From Arthrobotrys musiformis (Eukaryota; Ascomycota; Orbiliomycetes; Orbiliales; Orbiliaceae): a stretch of DNA of 64,000 nt. The notes under the pieces were generated by a model. That model saw nothing but the letters and a program-made list of their open reading frames with translations, was not told the origin of the DNA and searched no databases. The translations under genes were made by a program, and so were the position numbers. How positions within the stretch are numbered: position 1 is the first letter of the stretch; every line of letters starts with the position of its first letter. This document shows, piece by piece, positions 38,116 to 50,332 of this stretch. The stretch spans positions 1,860,001 through 1,924,000 of the forward strand of contig JAVHJL010000009.1 in NCBI GenBank assembly GCA_036971715.1. The letters are read 5' to 3'.

Positions 38116-38709
38116 CATGTACAGTTCCATATTTGCTTAGTATAGCACGAGTGCATTCAACTCGACTCGGTCATGGTGTCCAGAGCAGTCTTGTCTCGTC
38201 TTTGTCGAATGAGAGCTTGAGCTTTGCCCCGTCTCGGATAGTCCCAATAATATTCCCTTGCCTTGCTTTCGAGATCCCTTCGTTGAGCCCTTGCTTCCTC
38301 GTATCTCTGCCCTGTGGACCTGGGGCAGTTCTTCGCATAACTTAAACTACGGTTCATTTCCCTCCAAAGCCGCTCTGGTCATTCCTCTTTCATGCTCTGA
38401 TTCTCGATTCTCGGATTTTACCAAGCAGCTCAGTCACCAACTAACGTCAACCGGCCGCACCAGCAGGGCTTTTGTCAAGGTAACCCGGCGCCTGTTCGAC
38501 ACATCGGTCTGTTGTCTGTTGCAGTTCGACGCAACACATTTCTCGCTGTTGGCCAACCGTCGCAGGCTTCGCCTCCTCGTCGACTGCGAAATAATCGATC
38601 CACCCATCCGGCGCCCAGCCCTCCATAGAAATAGAAACAAAGACAAGGTCTTACCGGGCCTAGGCACTTACCTACATACATACTTACCTCCATACGGACA
38701 TACATAATC

Positions 38710-38741
38710 CATACATACATACATACATACATACATACATA
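38710..38741. repeat. (CATA)n microsatellite in leader
   Basis: Eight CATA units ending 31 bp before the start codon at 38773, so it is probably transcribed in the 5' UTR. Confidence 0.85.
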
Positions 38742-38772
38742 ATACATACCTAGTTAGTATATATTATAGACC

Positions 38773-39879
38773 ATGTCGCTCTTTCATACCGCAAAGCCTC
38801 AGCTTCCCAAGTCAAGCTCTTTTCTGCAATCCGACCTTATCGCCCAAGAATCGGCTGCGATTACCACGGCTGATACTCAAACCGTCAAGAAGAAGCGTAC
38901 GTTCTTCCGTGGGCACGCTAAATCGGACTCCGCATCATCTCTCAAGGACATCATGGTTGTACCACGCGAGGTTACTGTAACACCTCTTCCACCGCATTCC
39001 GCTAAGGAGACGGTTATCCATGGTCACAACCATCACCACCCAACCGCCTCATATCACGAAGGCCTTCCAGCATCTCCTCGACAAAGTGCTTCCCCTAGAC
39101 GAAGGTCTTCTACAACTCGTAGGCTCCAGAAGCGTCCTCCGTCCCATCATTCTAGTAGTTCATCTAGAACCAGCCCCAATACTTCCCCTGCCCCTTCACC
39201 AAATTACGTCTTCGACAAACCTCCTAGAATATCTAGCAAAGATTACACACCTGCTCACCAGAATCTTTACATCATGGACGACGGTCAGGACGATGAGATG
39301 TACACCCTCTTCGAGATGATTAGTGGCAGCAAGCCAATGAGCTTCACGGGGAACAGTGCCGCCCAATCATCACACCAATCATCTGCCTACCCAAGCCCCG
39401 AGTTACCAATGGATACTCAGAGATTCGACTTCAAGCAAAACAAAAGGTTCAATGGGCCTTCTGGTCACTCGAGGAATACTTCTGCCTCTTCAGAGTACTC
39501 CGTCATGAGCACTAGTACCTATCAAACTGAATTCTCGGACTTTCAATTTGAATTCAACAACGTTGCCGATCGCCATGATGGCAAGGATGGAACTTTGCGA
39601 GGGGCTTCTCAGGATTTCACATTCCCAAGAAAGTCTATCACCTCTATTACTGGGAAAAACGGTGACCTCCTCAACGTCGAAATGACGAACGACTACGAAG
39701 ATTGTGTTGCAAGCATTGCGGACCTGACATCTGATGACGAATCTGACTACGGCTACGAGCACGGAGACGATTTGGATGACTTAGTTTTAGAGGAAGGCCT
39801 AGCCGTCCAAGTGCAGATTAGGAAGTACTGTTCGCCAGTTTTGGTCATGATTAGTCCCAGGAGTAGCTGTGAGCTATGA
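38773..39879 (+). CDS. Ser/Pro-rich protein of unknown function (368 aa)
   Basis: Single open frame starting at an ATG in good context (ACCATGTCG), with in-frame stops just upstream. I do not recognise the family. The first 160 residues are basic and rich in Ser, Pro and His, with a charged patch (SPRRRSSTTRRLQKR) and a Ser run (SSSSS), and look disordered. A short ordered-looking stretch around 178-190 (DDEMYTLFEMISGSKP) is followed by Ser/Thr-rich sequence with many SP and TP sites. The last third is acidic (LTSDDESDYGYEHGDD). There is no signal peptide, membrane helix or catalytic motif. Multiple SP/TP and RxxS sites suggest a phosphorylated regulatory or scaffold protein, but that is inference from composition only. 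No intron was needed. Confidence 0.75.
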   Translation: MSLFHTAKPQLPKSSSFLQSDLIAQESAAITTADTQTVKKKRTFFRGHAKSDSASSLKDIMVVPREVTVTPLPPHSAKETVIHGHNHHHPTASYHEGLPASPRQSASPRRRSSTTRRLQKRPPSHHSSSSSRTSPNTSPAPSPNYVFDKPPRISSKDYTPAHQNLYIMDDGQDDEMYTLFEMISGSKPMSFTGNSAAQSSHQSSAYPSPELPMDTQRFDFKQNKRFNGPSGHSRNTSASSEYSVMSTSTYQTEFSDFQFEFNNVADRHDGKDGTLRGASQDFTFPRKSITSITGKNGDLLNVEMTNDYEDCVASIADLTSDDESDYGYEHGDDLDDLVLEEGLAVQVQIRKYCSPVLVMISPRSSCEL

Positions 39880-41258
39880 TTTTGGGGGAATGAGTTAGAT
39901 AGAGGTCAAGCGGGTGTCGCACGGAGCCACGGACATATATTCCGCGAGTGGCGGTTTCGAGTAATGGAAGGGAGTATCTCTTGTGCAGATGATACTGTAA
40001 TGAAGTAACGATCTCTCTTTGTCTATCTCTAGTTTCCTTATTGTTCTTCTTCTTCTACTTGTCCCTTTTTTTCTTCTTCGTTGTATGGATATCACGGGAA
40101 CGCCTTCTCTTTCTTTAATTCTTGGGAGTTTTGTGGCATTATTTTGATAATGCTGGGGTCTGCTGAAAAACAAAATACTATTGTTTCCTTTTTTCTTATC
40201 TTACATATACGTGTACGGTTTTCATTCACTTTCGTTTCACTGTGCCTATACCTAGCCCTTCTATATATATCTCTCTCTCTTTGAATTCGTGATCATCTAT
40301 ATTATATCGACCCTAAAAATTGTCCTTCCCTCTTCCCGAGGTATCGAATTTTCATTAGTAGTGGGCTAGCTGGGCTCTTTCTTTTTCTTTTTCTTTATTT
40401 TTTTTTTTCCCTTCAATGATTTTGGTGTATCAATCCTAACCCGAGAGGTTGTCGAGTGTCTCGCATGTGCCGTAATTACCATCTGATATCAACATTGTTC
40501 ATGACAGGTCTAGTTAACTAGTGGGTAGATCTTCTCCTGCAGGGGGGCATGCATGGTGTTGGATACGTTATATACCACCGAGCTTCTGTGACGAATATTG
40601 TTAGATGTGGTTCCTACGGGTATTTGCCTGGGTAGTTGCTAGGGAACACGTTGACTTTGACATATGTATGTATTTAACAGTTCTTTCTGTTGCGACGTAA
40701 CGAATAGTTAACCAAGCAAGTACTTACTTACTTACTTTCTAGCACAAGTGTAGCTTGCTCCCCGCCGCGATTACGAGACTAGATGCCAATCACAACTGAA
40801 ATTTGTGGACCTGACAGACAGGACGTTGGATTTTGTGAAAGAGGGGCGGAGGGGGTGTTGGTGGCGATCGTCGTTATTCGATTCGAATGTACTACAAAAT
40901 GGAATGATGGTAACTAGCTTGATATAGATGTTTCTCCCTCTTTCGTTTTCGCGCAAGGGTCAGCGCATGCGCAGTATACTTTGTAGGTAAGGGAACGTGC
41001 GATCCCACTTCCCCCTTTCTCCTCCTGTTGAATTCAGTGCGTTTTGGATTTTTCTGTCTATTTCCGCCATGTTCAATTGCGACTTTGTGAGTTAAGTGTT
41101 GGATTTTGAGAAGGATAAACGGCCAAGCATGAATCTCCGTCCCAACATCTGTTAGTAGCTGCCTAGTCGAGGGGCCAACGTCGAAACTCCCAAGCTTGCA
41201 AGCCAGAGGTGGCATAAATCAGAAGGTGCTGAGGCATGAAACTCGTTGCCATAGTGGC

Positions 41259-41279
41259 TTTTTTTTTTTTTTTTTTTTT
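41259..41279. repeat. poly(T) tract, 21 nt
   Basis: Uninterrupted T run in gene-free DNA. Confidence 0.9.
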
Positions 41280-42157
41280 CCTTTTTCCTTTTTGATTTTA
41301 TGTTTGAGGGTCGCGGATTCCGATGGTTGAAATCTGGGTTCGGGTCCTTGCTAGCTATCGCGCGCCAGTAGGATAGCGTATGTGTGATTACATGTACTCA
41401 CTCGTAAGAAGGAAGTCAACTTAGCTAGCTATAGCTCTATCGAGAGCTAAAAGAGCTCCTGTCGCTAGTTGAAAGTTGAACTAAAGTTGCATTACGACAC
41501 TACTATAGAGCTAGAGCTGCCGAGGCCGACTGTAGCGCTATAGCAAACCTAGGAAGCTCGTAATTTCATTTTTCGGATTTGTTGGATCCATACTCCGTCG
41601 GCCATTCCACGTCGAGGTTCCTCCTTTCCTGTACATTGGTGGCCCCACCTGCACAATGCCCCATGTTAATTCTTATCGCACGCTGTGAACGCCGATGGCG
41701 GTATCACAGCACCGTTGCAGGATGCTAAGGCAGCCGTGGCAAGTCAGAAGATTGGATGCTTGATATAGGCACCGCCGGCAAGAGTACCAAGTACGTCGCA
41801 CGTGTGCTTTCGAAAGCCGTTCTATAGCGCTCGTACTTCGAGTTTGGATTCTGGCTGGGGCCGGCCTAGATATCCTCGGCTCAAACAAAGCATTGGGCAG
41901 GTGATCACACGTCTATAATTCCGTCCTGGGATTGAGGGCACTTTTTGTTGGTGTTTCCTTTACCCTGGGATGCCTTAGTCGTTGGACAATACATCGACTG
42001 ATGTCGTACATGAGAGATGTGGATGTATACAGGAAACATTTTTCATAGAGCGTGCACTGGTGTTTGACAAAGCCCGTAGTCAATCGTGGTATAAACGGTA
42101 GCGCGAGAAGGAACAGTGCCTGGCTCGATATTGTACAGCCTGGGTATATATAATTGG

Positions 42158-42175
42158 TATATACTTAAGTATATA
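42158..42175. repeat. 18-bp perfect palindrome around TACTTAAGTA
   Basis: TATATACTTAAGTATATA reads the same on both strands. The TACTTAAGTA core recurs at 50323 and 60200. Confidence 0.85.
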
Positions 42176-44214
42176 TACGTATATATCACTACAGTGTTAT
42201 GCTATGTTACCATAATACATAAGTCCAATTTGAGCCCAATGTGAGTCCAGCCGAAGATGTGTGACGCTACAGCGCTGAGGTACCTAGGTCTAGTATCCTG
42301 ATAGAAGTGGTATCCGGTCGATCGTTATCCATCCAGAACGGTAACCCGGATTTCATCGACCGAGTATCTTGAAGAGGTTACAACCACAGGGAGGAAGCCT
42401 TGTGGACATGGTCTCTCAAGATACTTTTCAATGGTTGGGATTCCACGGGGTGCCAAAGCTAGTTTTACGAGGATGGAATTTTAACCGCCCTGTTGGTGTC
42501 TTCGCAGTTTCGAGCTTCTGTCGATCAATGGCGACGTTGTATATATATGTAGTTGCACTAGCACAAAGCCGTTTCATGATTTAATTTTTAAACGAATAAG
42601 TAGAGAATCCATATATCTAAGGACCCGGAATTAATGTTGTGCGACCGTGGGCATCCTTAGAGAACCCTGGATGTCTGGTTGCGGGCGTTTGTCGCGATGT
42701 CGGTGAACTGAAGTATTTAAATAGCCGGCTCATGTAAGTATGTATGTACAACGTTTAATTGTGATTAATTGTGGTTTGAAAGGGCGTGCAGTATAGCTCG
42801 AATTCATCATGAATAATCATATACTATAGTCCTACTCAGCTGAGCAGGGGGTTTGATGCGATTAATCGATTGGCCAGGGATATGGGGAAATTTCGACGTA
42901 CACGCATGAGCACCCGAGATATATTTAAATATTTGATCTAGCAGCTGCGCAGGTCCTACGTACTAGGAACTGACGAGAAAGTAATATAGATGTTGAAAAT
43001 GACGGAAGATGGTTGCCTTGGGCATATTCTGAAATCTGTGCAAATACTAGCGAATAAATACATAACTATACTAAATAGATACGGGCGTTTAAAAGGCCTA
43101 CTGATGTCTATCTTCCACTGCAACTATCGGTTTTAGTATAATCCGACGTTTGACGAATTCGCGTGAGCGCTAATTTTAATAACCAGGCGGTAGAAAGTGA
43201 GAATAAAAATCGATAGGTGACATAATGTGGCAGGGGAGCACTCCGTTCCAGGATCGGTGTAATGCCGTTTCCATATTTGCTGCGTATAAACAGTACACAC
43301 GCATTCGGATGGGCCGTTGGTCCGATGCCAGGAAAGGTTACCAGAACGGGCCCGAGGCAGATGCCAGCATATTGATATGAAGGCGATACAGTTTAATACA
43401 CACACCGGTGTCGGCTCGGAAAGAAGCTTCAGCTTCGAGCGCTTCAAGGTTTAGATGAATGGGGTTCGTGGTGATGTCAGATACAGTTAATGGTGCCCTC
43501 GGGGGGGTTATGGGGAAGAAAAGAACCGAAATAATATAATGTATCTCGCGTGAGATCTCGTGTTCCACAAATAGGAGAGTGTCACGGAATCAATGGTTGT
43601 GATCATGCATGGGTTTGGTGCGGTTCGCCGTGCAAGTCTTGATGGCTCCACGTACTGCAACACTGGTACCGTGCATGCCTCAATTAACAAGGCTCATGCT
43701 CAATAATTTCCCAGCTCCGTATTGTATTTGCCATTCCCGCAGCCGGTTTAAATGTATCTAATTTGTTGGCCTTCCTGCAGCTGAGCTGCATCGAGATTTT
43801 AAAATTTACAAGTTCCCTTGTCCTCATCGCTTTTGTGGCCAGCTGATTCTGATGAGCGCTGCTGGCACTCAATCCTGCTTCCGTATGTTCCACTTATAAA
43901 TTTAGCGTTGAATGCACCAAGTGGATCTCAGAACGAAATGTATATCTTACAAGGCAACTCGAGCTAGACAGAGATTTACAGTAAATCATCGAAAGAGTGA
44001 ATCAGCTATTGAATTAGTGTTTCCTTAAAGACAGGATTTTGCAAGAAAAAGATCTGCCTTTTGTGGGGTAAAAGTTGTCTCGTATATCAGAGCTGGGCGA
44101 AGCATCTCGGCCAAGCAGCATAATATTGCAGTTAATGGGGCCAATATTTTGCCTTCTAATTTACCCCTATATACCCCCCTTCGAATTCATCGATGTCTAC
44201 GTTACATTCTATGT

Positions 44215-44216
<2 letters not shown>

Positions 44217-44254
<38 letters not shown>
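44217..44254. repeat. poly(T) tract, 38 nt
   Basis: Uninterrupted T run (poly(A) on the minus strand) in gene-free DNA. Confidence 0.9.
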
Positions 44255-44255
<1 letters not shown>

Positions 44256-46425
44256 TACACCCTTATTTCAAAGTTGGCCAGTCACCTGCGGCTCGGCCTC
44301 TCGCTTCGACTCTGCACTTACATCGAGCGCTCTTGGCTTGGTTGATGCATGCACGAGCAACATAATTTATGCACCTTCCCCGCAAGATGCGGGCCTTGGA
44401 GGCAAGGTTGTTGATCAAAGCGCCGACGTCACTCGAAATTTGTGCGGCTGGCGCCCAACGCCAGGCTTGAATTTACGGCAGAAATTTTCAGAGGATATAA
44501 TTGAACTTTTTAATGGAAGGTGATCTTGTGCGCCGGGTAACTTGGCGAGCTAGATACAGATCTCGGATATCCCAGGCCGGGTCTTGGTCTGCAATTTTTG
44601 ATGTTCGCATCAGTGGTCGACCTCGAATCCCAGCATTGCAATGTAATGCGCATATGCTGCATCCATTTCCGGGCAGATAACCAAATCGAAGACACCGAGT
44701 TGTGGGCTACATACGGAACAGGAAGTAAATCAGTCCGGAGGTCTTCAAAGACATACATACAAAGAAGGTTACGCCGGCTATCTGTCCTTCTCAATACTTC
44801 TAAACTAGGGGCTCATCCATATTTTTCGCAAATTTCCTTTCAAATCCTGCAGCTGACCGGGTATACGTAGCTTGCGGCCATAAAGCCTCGATACGGCTCC
44901 GTCGATCAAGTCGCTGCACCTGTCGACGCACATCTGGAGCCCGATCCTTGAAGTTGCACTAGGTGAAGTCCGCCAGTTGAATGCTATTTTTAACTTAGCT
45001 CGTGAATGCATATTCGGGAAATTGAACGATTTGTCTCCTCGTCGGGCTTGCTTTAGGCGAAAGTGGTATGATTCTGAAAACATTGGTGACTTCATAGGAT
45101 CATACCAACGTTCACCCTGGCGACCCGTACGAGACAAACCAACGTTGAATATAACGATTGAGGTGCAGACGAAAGACTCTATATAGTTGCATGAAGTATT
45201 TATTGTATTCTATTGCATTAGGACGTATGGTTGAGTAACTAAGTGGCCCGAAGATTTTTGACCAAACCTCGGTTTCTACAAAGTGAAAGTTTCTTCTGCC
45301 ATTGACGAAACTACTCTGGAAGCGAGGCCAGTTTCTCTCTCACCTCATCAAACAACACACACTACAGACTCTGGAACTCCAGAAACTAGTAGCAAAACGT
45401 ATCACGCTAGTTTTGAACCCGTTTTGAATGTCTGCGATGTCCGGGAGGAAAGCGCTATCCAGCAAACGGGGCCATACAAAACCTTGTACTTAAGATAGTG
45501 GGGTGATTTGCGAGTCTTTGATATCTTCAATTTAATTGATGGATATTGACAGGATGGGTCGCCTTGAATCTGGGATGGGTTAGCTTATTAGCGATGCAAG
45601 AATTCGGGTCGATCTTGACAGTAGTAACCCACACGGGATTTGAGCCTCCCATTTGCACCGTTCGCCGCACCCGAGAAACCGCCAGCAAAGACAAGTCAGT
45701 CCCTAAAGCAGCGTTCTCGTCAGTGTTCTAGTTCTTGTTTCCCGAAGCTGCGATGTAACCCTTCCTTTTAAATTTTATTAAGCCCAGAACCTAGCAGTTC
45801 GTCGTGTTCGTTCAGGTCACCCTAAGCAGGTTGACAAGTGTCGGACTTGAACTTCCCGCAACTGTGTGAGAATTTACATCTGCGTGACAAATTTTGCAAA
45901 ACTGATCAGACTTGAGTTTTCAGTGATGAATCTAGTAAAACTTCCCATTTCTCTGGGGTGACAAAGTACTCACACGTTATTCTGCCGCCCTTGCTTCGCC
46001 CTCCGTGGTACTTGCAACCTCAGGTACTAGAAGAGACGTTGTTCTGACGTCAAAATGTAACAAAGCTTCTTTGGGAATGTGTTTGAACTCACACACAGAA
46101 ACTTTGTGTGAGACGGAGTCTAGCTCTAGCGCTATATCAATAACTATCACCGCCAAAAAAGAAATAAAATTTGATCTTCGAAAAAACAAAATAGAGGCAT
46201 CGCGCAGGCTATGACAGGGTCAAATGAGATGGGACATTGTTAAGTGTGTACAGTTGCGGGGGATCGGGGATATTGACGGCCGGGTTGCACTTTCCGAGAT
46301 GCATTCGCCTGGCACTTGCCCTTGGCTTCATCATACGACCATAATGGGAATAGATAGACGCCTGACCTGTACGTTAACGTTCAGATTCCCTACATGATAT
46401 GCCGGAGCAGTAGAAACAAACTGGC

Positions 46426-46434
46426 TATATAAAG
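46426..46434 (+). promoter_or_regulatory. TATA box of the PIR/But2 gene
   Basis: TATATAAAG lies 218-226 bp upstream of the ATG at 46652. The 220-bp gap implies a leader of nearly 200 nt if this is the TATA box used. Confidence 0.5.
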
Positions 46435-46651
46435 ACATCTTTGCGCCGACCTCAAAAGTCAGTTTGCTCGAAATCACTATTGCGATATTAAGATACATAC
46501 CGGTCGAAACAAGACAATATTAAATCATATTAGAATATATTTAGTCTCCCAGATATATATTATACACCTACTTGGTTTAAATTCATTACTGGATATAAAC
46601 CGCTTCTCTGAACTTTATTTTGATTCAGCATCAGAGATCGTTTTCGCAACT

Positions 46652-47751
46652 ATGCGGTCAACATTCGCGCTTTCTCTTCTCTCGCTTTCAGCCTCTGTTC
46701 AATCCTTGGTAATCCCCAGAAATACCTGCTACAGGTGTCAAGACTTTACTATTAGCGTCTCTGGCGGTATTAGCGGACCTCTTGGACAAATCTATGATGG
46801 CCAGAACCGTGTTGGGCCGAATACACCGGACGCGGCCAAGTACACTCTCGGCTGCAATGGTGGAATCACTGACGCCAATGGCCGCGGATGTATCTTGACA
46901 CCACCAACGACTCAATACCAGTGTGATGAGGGTGCGCTACCCACAACTGGATTTGCCATCAGCAGCAAAGGCGGTATTACATACAATGGCAACGGAGAGT
47001 TCTGGGCTTGTCCGTAGGTTTTATCCAGACGTCGAAGCTGATTTCTGGACGTAACTAAACAACGCTAACCCCGCGTATAGAGTTGATGATCGCGGCAATT
47101 GGAACATCTATAGCAAACCAGTCAGCGGGCAGACCAAGTGTGTTAAAGTTTGGTTGACTGCTAACGGATGCACCGCGCCTCCTCCGCCCCCACAACCACC
47201 TAAGACCTGCCCATACAACTTAGTATATCCCAACGGCCAATCCTTCGAATTCCCTCACTTAATTGTCCCGGTCGACAAGAGTAATCCGAATACAGCCTAC
47301 GGAACATCGTATTTCGGCGAGATAACGGCTTCAAAATCTACAATCTTCAACTTTGACGTTCGCCCAGAGTTCAAGGGCAAGAAATGCTCTCTCGTTTGGC
47401 TCTTCCCAACCAACCCTCCATCAGATACCAGCTCCTACACCTTCTCGGGTGCAGGGAACCTTCACTTCTGGAAGAAGTCTTCACCGGCTACGCAAGGCAC
47501 TACGTATAACAACCAAGGCGGAAATAGTGTTGATTACGGTGTTACCAAGGTTGCCCCAGGAAATAGTTACACTATCTCCACATTCGATTGCCCTTACGGT
47601 CAGAAGATAGCTTTCGAAATCAGCTCTACAGACACCAACCTCAAATACTTCCAGGACTATAATCCTTCCGCGTAAGTTCCCCAGCCCCGACTATCTGAAC
47701 TATGTACTAACTACCGCCTTTAGTGTCGGCCTCTACATTACAGCCTGTTGA
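46652..47751 (+). CDS. secreted cell-wall protein: PIR-like N-terminal domain plus But2 C-terminal domain (326 aa)
   Basis: Exons 46652-47013, 47081-47671 and 47724-47751; both introns (67 and 52 nt, GTAGGT and GTAAGT donors, CTAAC branch points) keep phase. Residues 1-18 form a signal peptide (MRSTFALSLLSLSASVQSL). Residues about 30-155 match the pattern of PIR1-like C-terminal domains in ascomycete wall proteins: GQIYDGQNRVG, NGGITDANGRGCILTPPTTQ and GEFWACPVDDRGNWNIY, with conserved cysteines. After a PPPPPQPP linker, residues about 170-326 match the But2 family (PF09792): PNGQSFEFPHLIVPVD followed by YGTSYFGEITASKSTIFNF, and a C-terminal GLYITAC. No GPI signal is seen. The expected site is the cell wall or medium. 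But2 was named for ubiquitin-like protein binding in fission yeast, but in secreted proteins its role is unknown. Domain calls are from remembered motifs. Confidence 0.87.
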
Positions 47752-49021
47752 AGAGGAGGCGAAATATTACGTATTATTTGAATTTTCTGGCTCGTTTTAA
47801 TATTTTAGAGCTTACTTTTGGCATAGCATGGTACTGTGACCTTATTGCAGACCACATTCCTTCAGCGTTGCATAGTGTCTTTTCCCGATTCCCTCATTTG
47901 TGAGGGTTGAGATTGCTATAGTGTTGAGCTCTCTCTCTCTCAAATTTTTAAATTTTTTGTATTAGTCTAGTGCATAATGTTTAACTCACCCTCCTTTTCC
48001 CTCTGTGGGCGATACCTCGCAATACTCCTTTATCTAGTTATAACGTTATCGCAATCGTACTCGGTAAAATGCTAGAAGGACTCTTTTATCTTCTGTACCG
48101 CATTGATTTCTATCTGATGGTATCCATTGCCAAAGCTAAAAAGTCAATGTGGCCAAGATGCTAAGAGGATGCTTGATTGTCGGATGTGGGTGGAAACGTG
48201 AGCTCCGTGTCATATCCACGAGGGCAAGCAATTTGAATTTGCGGGGTCGGAGGGAAGCACGTGTCTTGGATAATCGAATACTCGGTGCATATGTCGCAGA
48301 TACTGTGTAGCTGCAGGCCATGTTGCAATCTAGCTTGTGAGGAACATATTTAGAATCATATCGTGGTTCCACGGCCTCTTGCGTCTTGCGTTGGTAAGCA
48401 CTAGGTGAGGAAATTTGATAAATTTAGCCCGGCTCGTAGGGTTGGTTCATCTTTAGGGGGGTAGCGAGTGTAATATGAGGCGAGGCTAGGGTTAACGGTT
48501 AGTACTGCTTTCATGGAATTGGTGGTCTATGCATGGCAAAAGGACCAGGAGAATTCTTTTGAAAGGGTGTCGTGGGTCTAATAATTCGGCCTATAGAGGC
48601 ACCGCGCATGCATCCATGCATTTGCGCGGTCTGGGTACATACGAGAGCAGCTTGTAGGGCGTATGTTGATATCATGATTTTATCAAGGTTACCATGAATT
48701 CTCAATATATATCCTAATGAAAGGTAGGTTATGTGAGATTGTCGCGGAGTTAGATATACGTCCCTTTTGAATCCCACGGGCCCACCTCTCTAGAGGTAGA
48801 GTTTTGACTTTGGATCCGTCCCTAAACCTTTTGCTGAGAGTTAATTTGTGTTAGGGTTCAACAAGTGATCGATCCCTGTCGATATATATATCAGTGTTGT
48901 GGTTGTTGGATTTTGAGGCTAACATGGGGTTGCACACTGTAGGCATGCAGTTTTGAGGATCCTAGCGCTCACATATATATAATATATATAATCTATAATT
49001 AAAATAATACACGCCTTCAAA

Positions 49022-49048
49022 CCCCCCCCCCACACACACACACACACA
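49022..49048. repeat. poly(C) followed by (CA)n
   Basis: About ten C followed by nine CA units; flanked by AT-rich (TA)n-like sequence on both sides. Confidence 0.85.
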
Positions 49049-49059
49049 TACACAGTATA

Positions 49060-49069
49060 TACCTAGGTA
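49060..49069. repeat. palindrome TACCTAGGTA
   Basis: Perfect 10-bp palindrome; the same 10-mer is at 60212-60221. Confidence 0.75.
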
Positions 49070-49377
49070 TATATATACTTGGTAGTAGTAGACACCGGCA
49101 GCACCACTCAACCCGACTGTACCAAAATCACCACTATTATTAGTATTATAGTTCCTATAGCTACTATTATCATATATATTCATACTAGTACATACTTAAT
49201 TACAATATTTTTATAGAATTTTCTAGTAAAAATAATATGTTTTGCCCCCAGAAAAAAATCATTTAAGTATGAAAAGGCTCCGACTTGCAATCGGGCATAT
49301 CTGCATACCGGTTTGCCATTATTGTGCTACTGTACGTGCTTCTTTACTTCGGAGACCAAATACCGCTGCGGATGGGA

Positions 49378-49413
49378 CTACTCTCAACTCAAGGATCTAC
49401 TCTCAACTCAAGG
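49378..49413. repeat. 17-bp direct repeat, two copies, 19-bp period
   Basis: CTACTCTCAACTCAAGG at 49378-49394 and 49397-49413, separated by AT. Simple tandem duplication in gene-free DNA. Confidence 0.85.
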
Positions 49414-49528
49414 CCTGTCCTGTCAGGATTATTGGGAAGACCGTTCGTCCCACACGTAAAATTTTGGGATAATTGGCTGCCGGATCTATATATATAAATA
49501 CCAGGCCCGGAGCAGCTCTTTGTCCAAG

Positions 49529-49530
<2 letters not shown>

Positions 49531-49564
<34 letters not shown>
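49531..49564. repeat. poly(T) tract, 34 nt
   Basis: Uninterrupted T run in gene-free DNA. Confidence 0.9.
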
Positions 49565-49567
<3 letters not shown>

Positions 49568-50322
49568 TAATATTGGAGTCGATTGACATCATGAATCTCG
49601 CTGAAGCATCATGGATGCTACCATCGCCCCCTGAAGTTAATAAAAATCTCACGAATGCACAACTAGTACTAGGCTTGAGAAGACTCTGGACTTAACTAGC
49701 ATGAGTATTGTAGATTGCCTGGTATCTATCACCACCCACCATCAATCGCATTCTCATGACCACAAGTACGGATATCATTGTTTTGGCCCACGCACAGGTC
49801 TAGTTCAACCCAGTTTTGCTTTCACTTACGGTCTGAGTGAGACAGCATGAGACCCTGAATTCGCAGAAGACTCCGGGTGACGTATTAGGGGGCCAGATAG
49901 CAAGCTTAATGATTGTCCGGGAAACGATTTTCTTGCACTTTAGAAGCCTCGCGACTATAGTCGACGCGCGTTTCCTTCTACCAATAAAGGCTGCAGACCT
50001 TCATCGGGCTTGTATTTTAGCCGCCTAAATCAGTAACATCTTTCGAAAAGGAGATAAATCGCGGCGAGAATTGCGGTTTTTTTTAGTTAGATGTTGACAA
50101 AACTCGACTTAATTAGCTTAATTATCAACAGGAAATGTAAGATACACAGGGCTTTCAGTTTGGGAAACTTGGGACTCCATTCATGAATTCATTGTATAAT
50201 ATTGATGTTTCCTAGCCTTATCCGAAAGAAATCTGGGGCAACGTTGCCGAAGCCACAAGCCCCACCTCGACATCCGCGTTACTTTGTATATATATATGCA
50301 CGTTGGTCAACCATCCTATACC

Positions 50323-50332
50323 TACTTAAGTA
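50323..50332. repeat. palindrome TACTTAAGTA
   Basis: Perfect 10-bp palindrome, one of three copies in the window. Confidence 0.75.

Larger units (their letters stand above)
33736..38772. other. divergent promoter region and gene-free stretch of 5 kb
   Basis: Lies between the start of the minus-strand Zn2Cys6 gene and the start of the plus-strand gene at 38773, so both ends are promoter or leader. The part 37,550-38,760 is pyrimidine-rich and contains possible leader splice sites, for example a GTAACC donor at 38480 with a TTGCAG acceptor ending at 38524. ORFs inside are low-complexity or antisense. The middle (34,900-37,100) shows nothing I can name. Confidence 0.5.
39880..46651. other. gene-free stretch of 6.8 kb
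   Basis: From 39,880 to about 40,450 it is T/C-rich and is the likely 3' UTR and terminator zone of the gene ending at 39879. The rest contains only short ORFs on both strands with no domain. AGCT/CTAG-rich sequence at 41,420-41,560 includes a 9-bp inverted pair (TAGCTCTAT and ATAGAGCTA). The last 250 bp is the promoter of the gene at 46652. Confidence 0.55.

Noticed and set aside
44598..45186. Pair of overlapping ORFs on opposite strands
   Set aside because: No domain, mutually antisense, no splice support.
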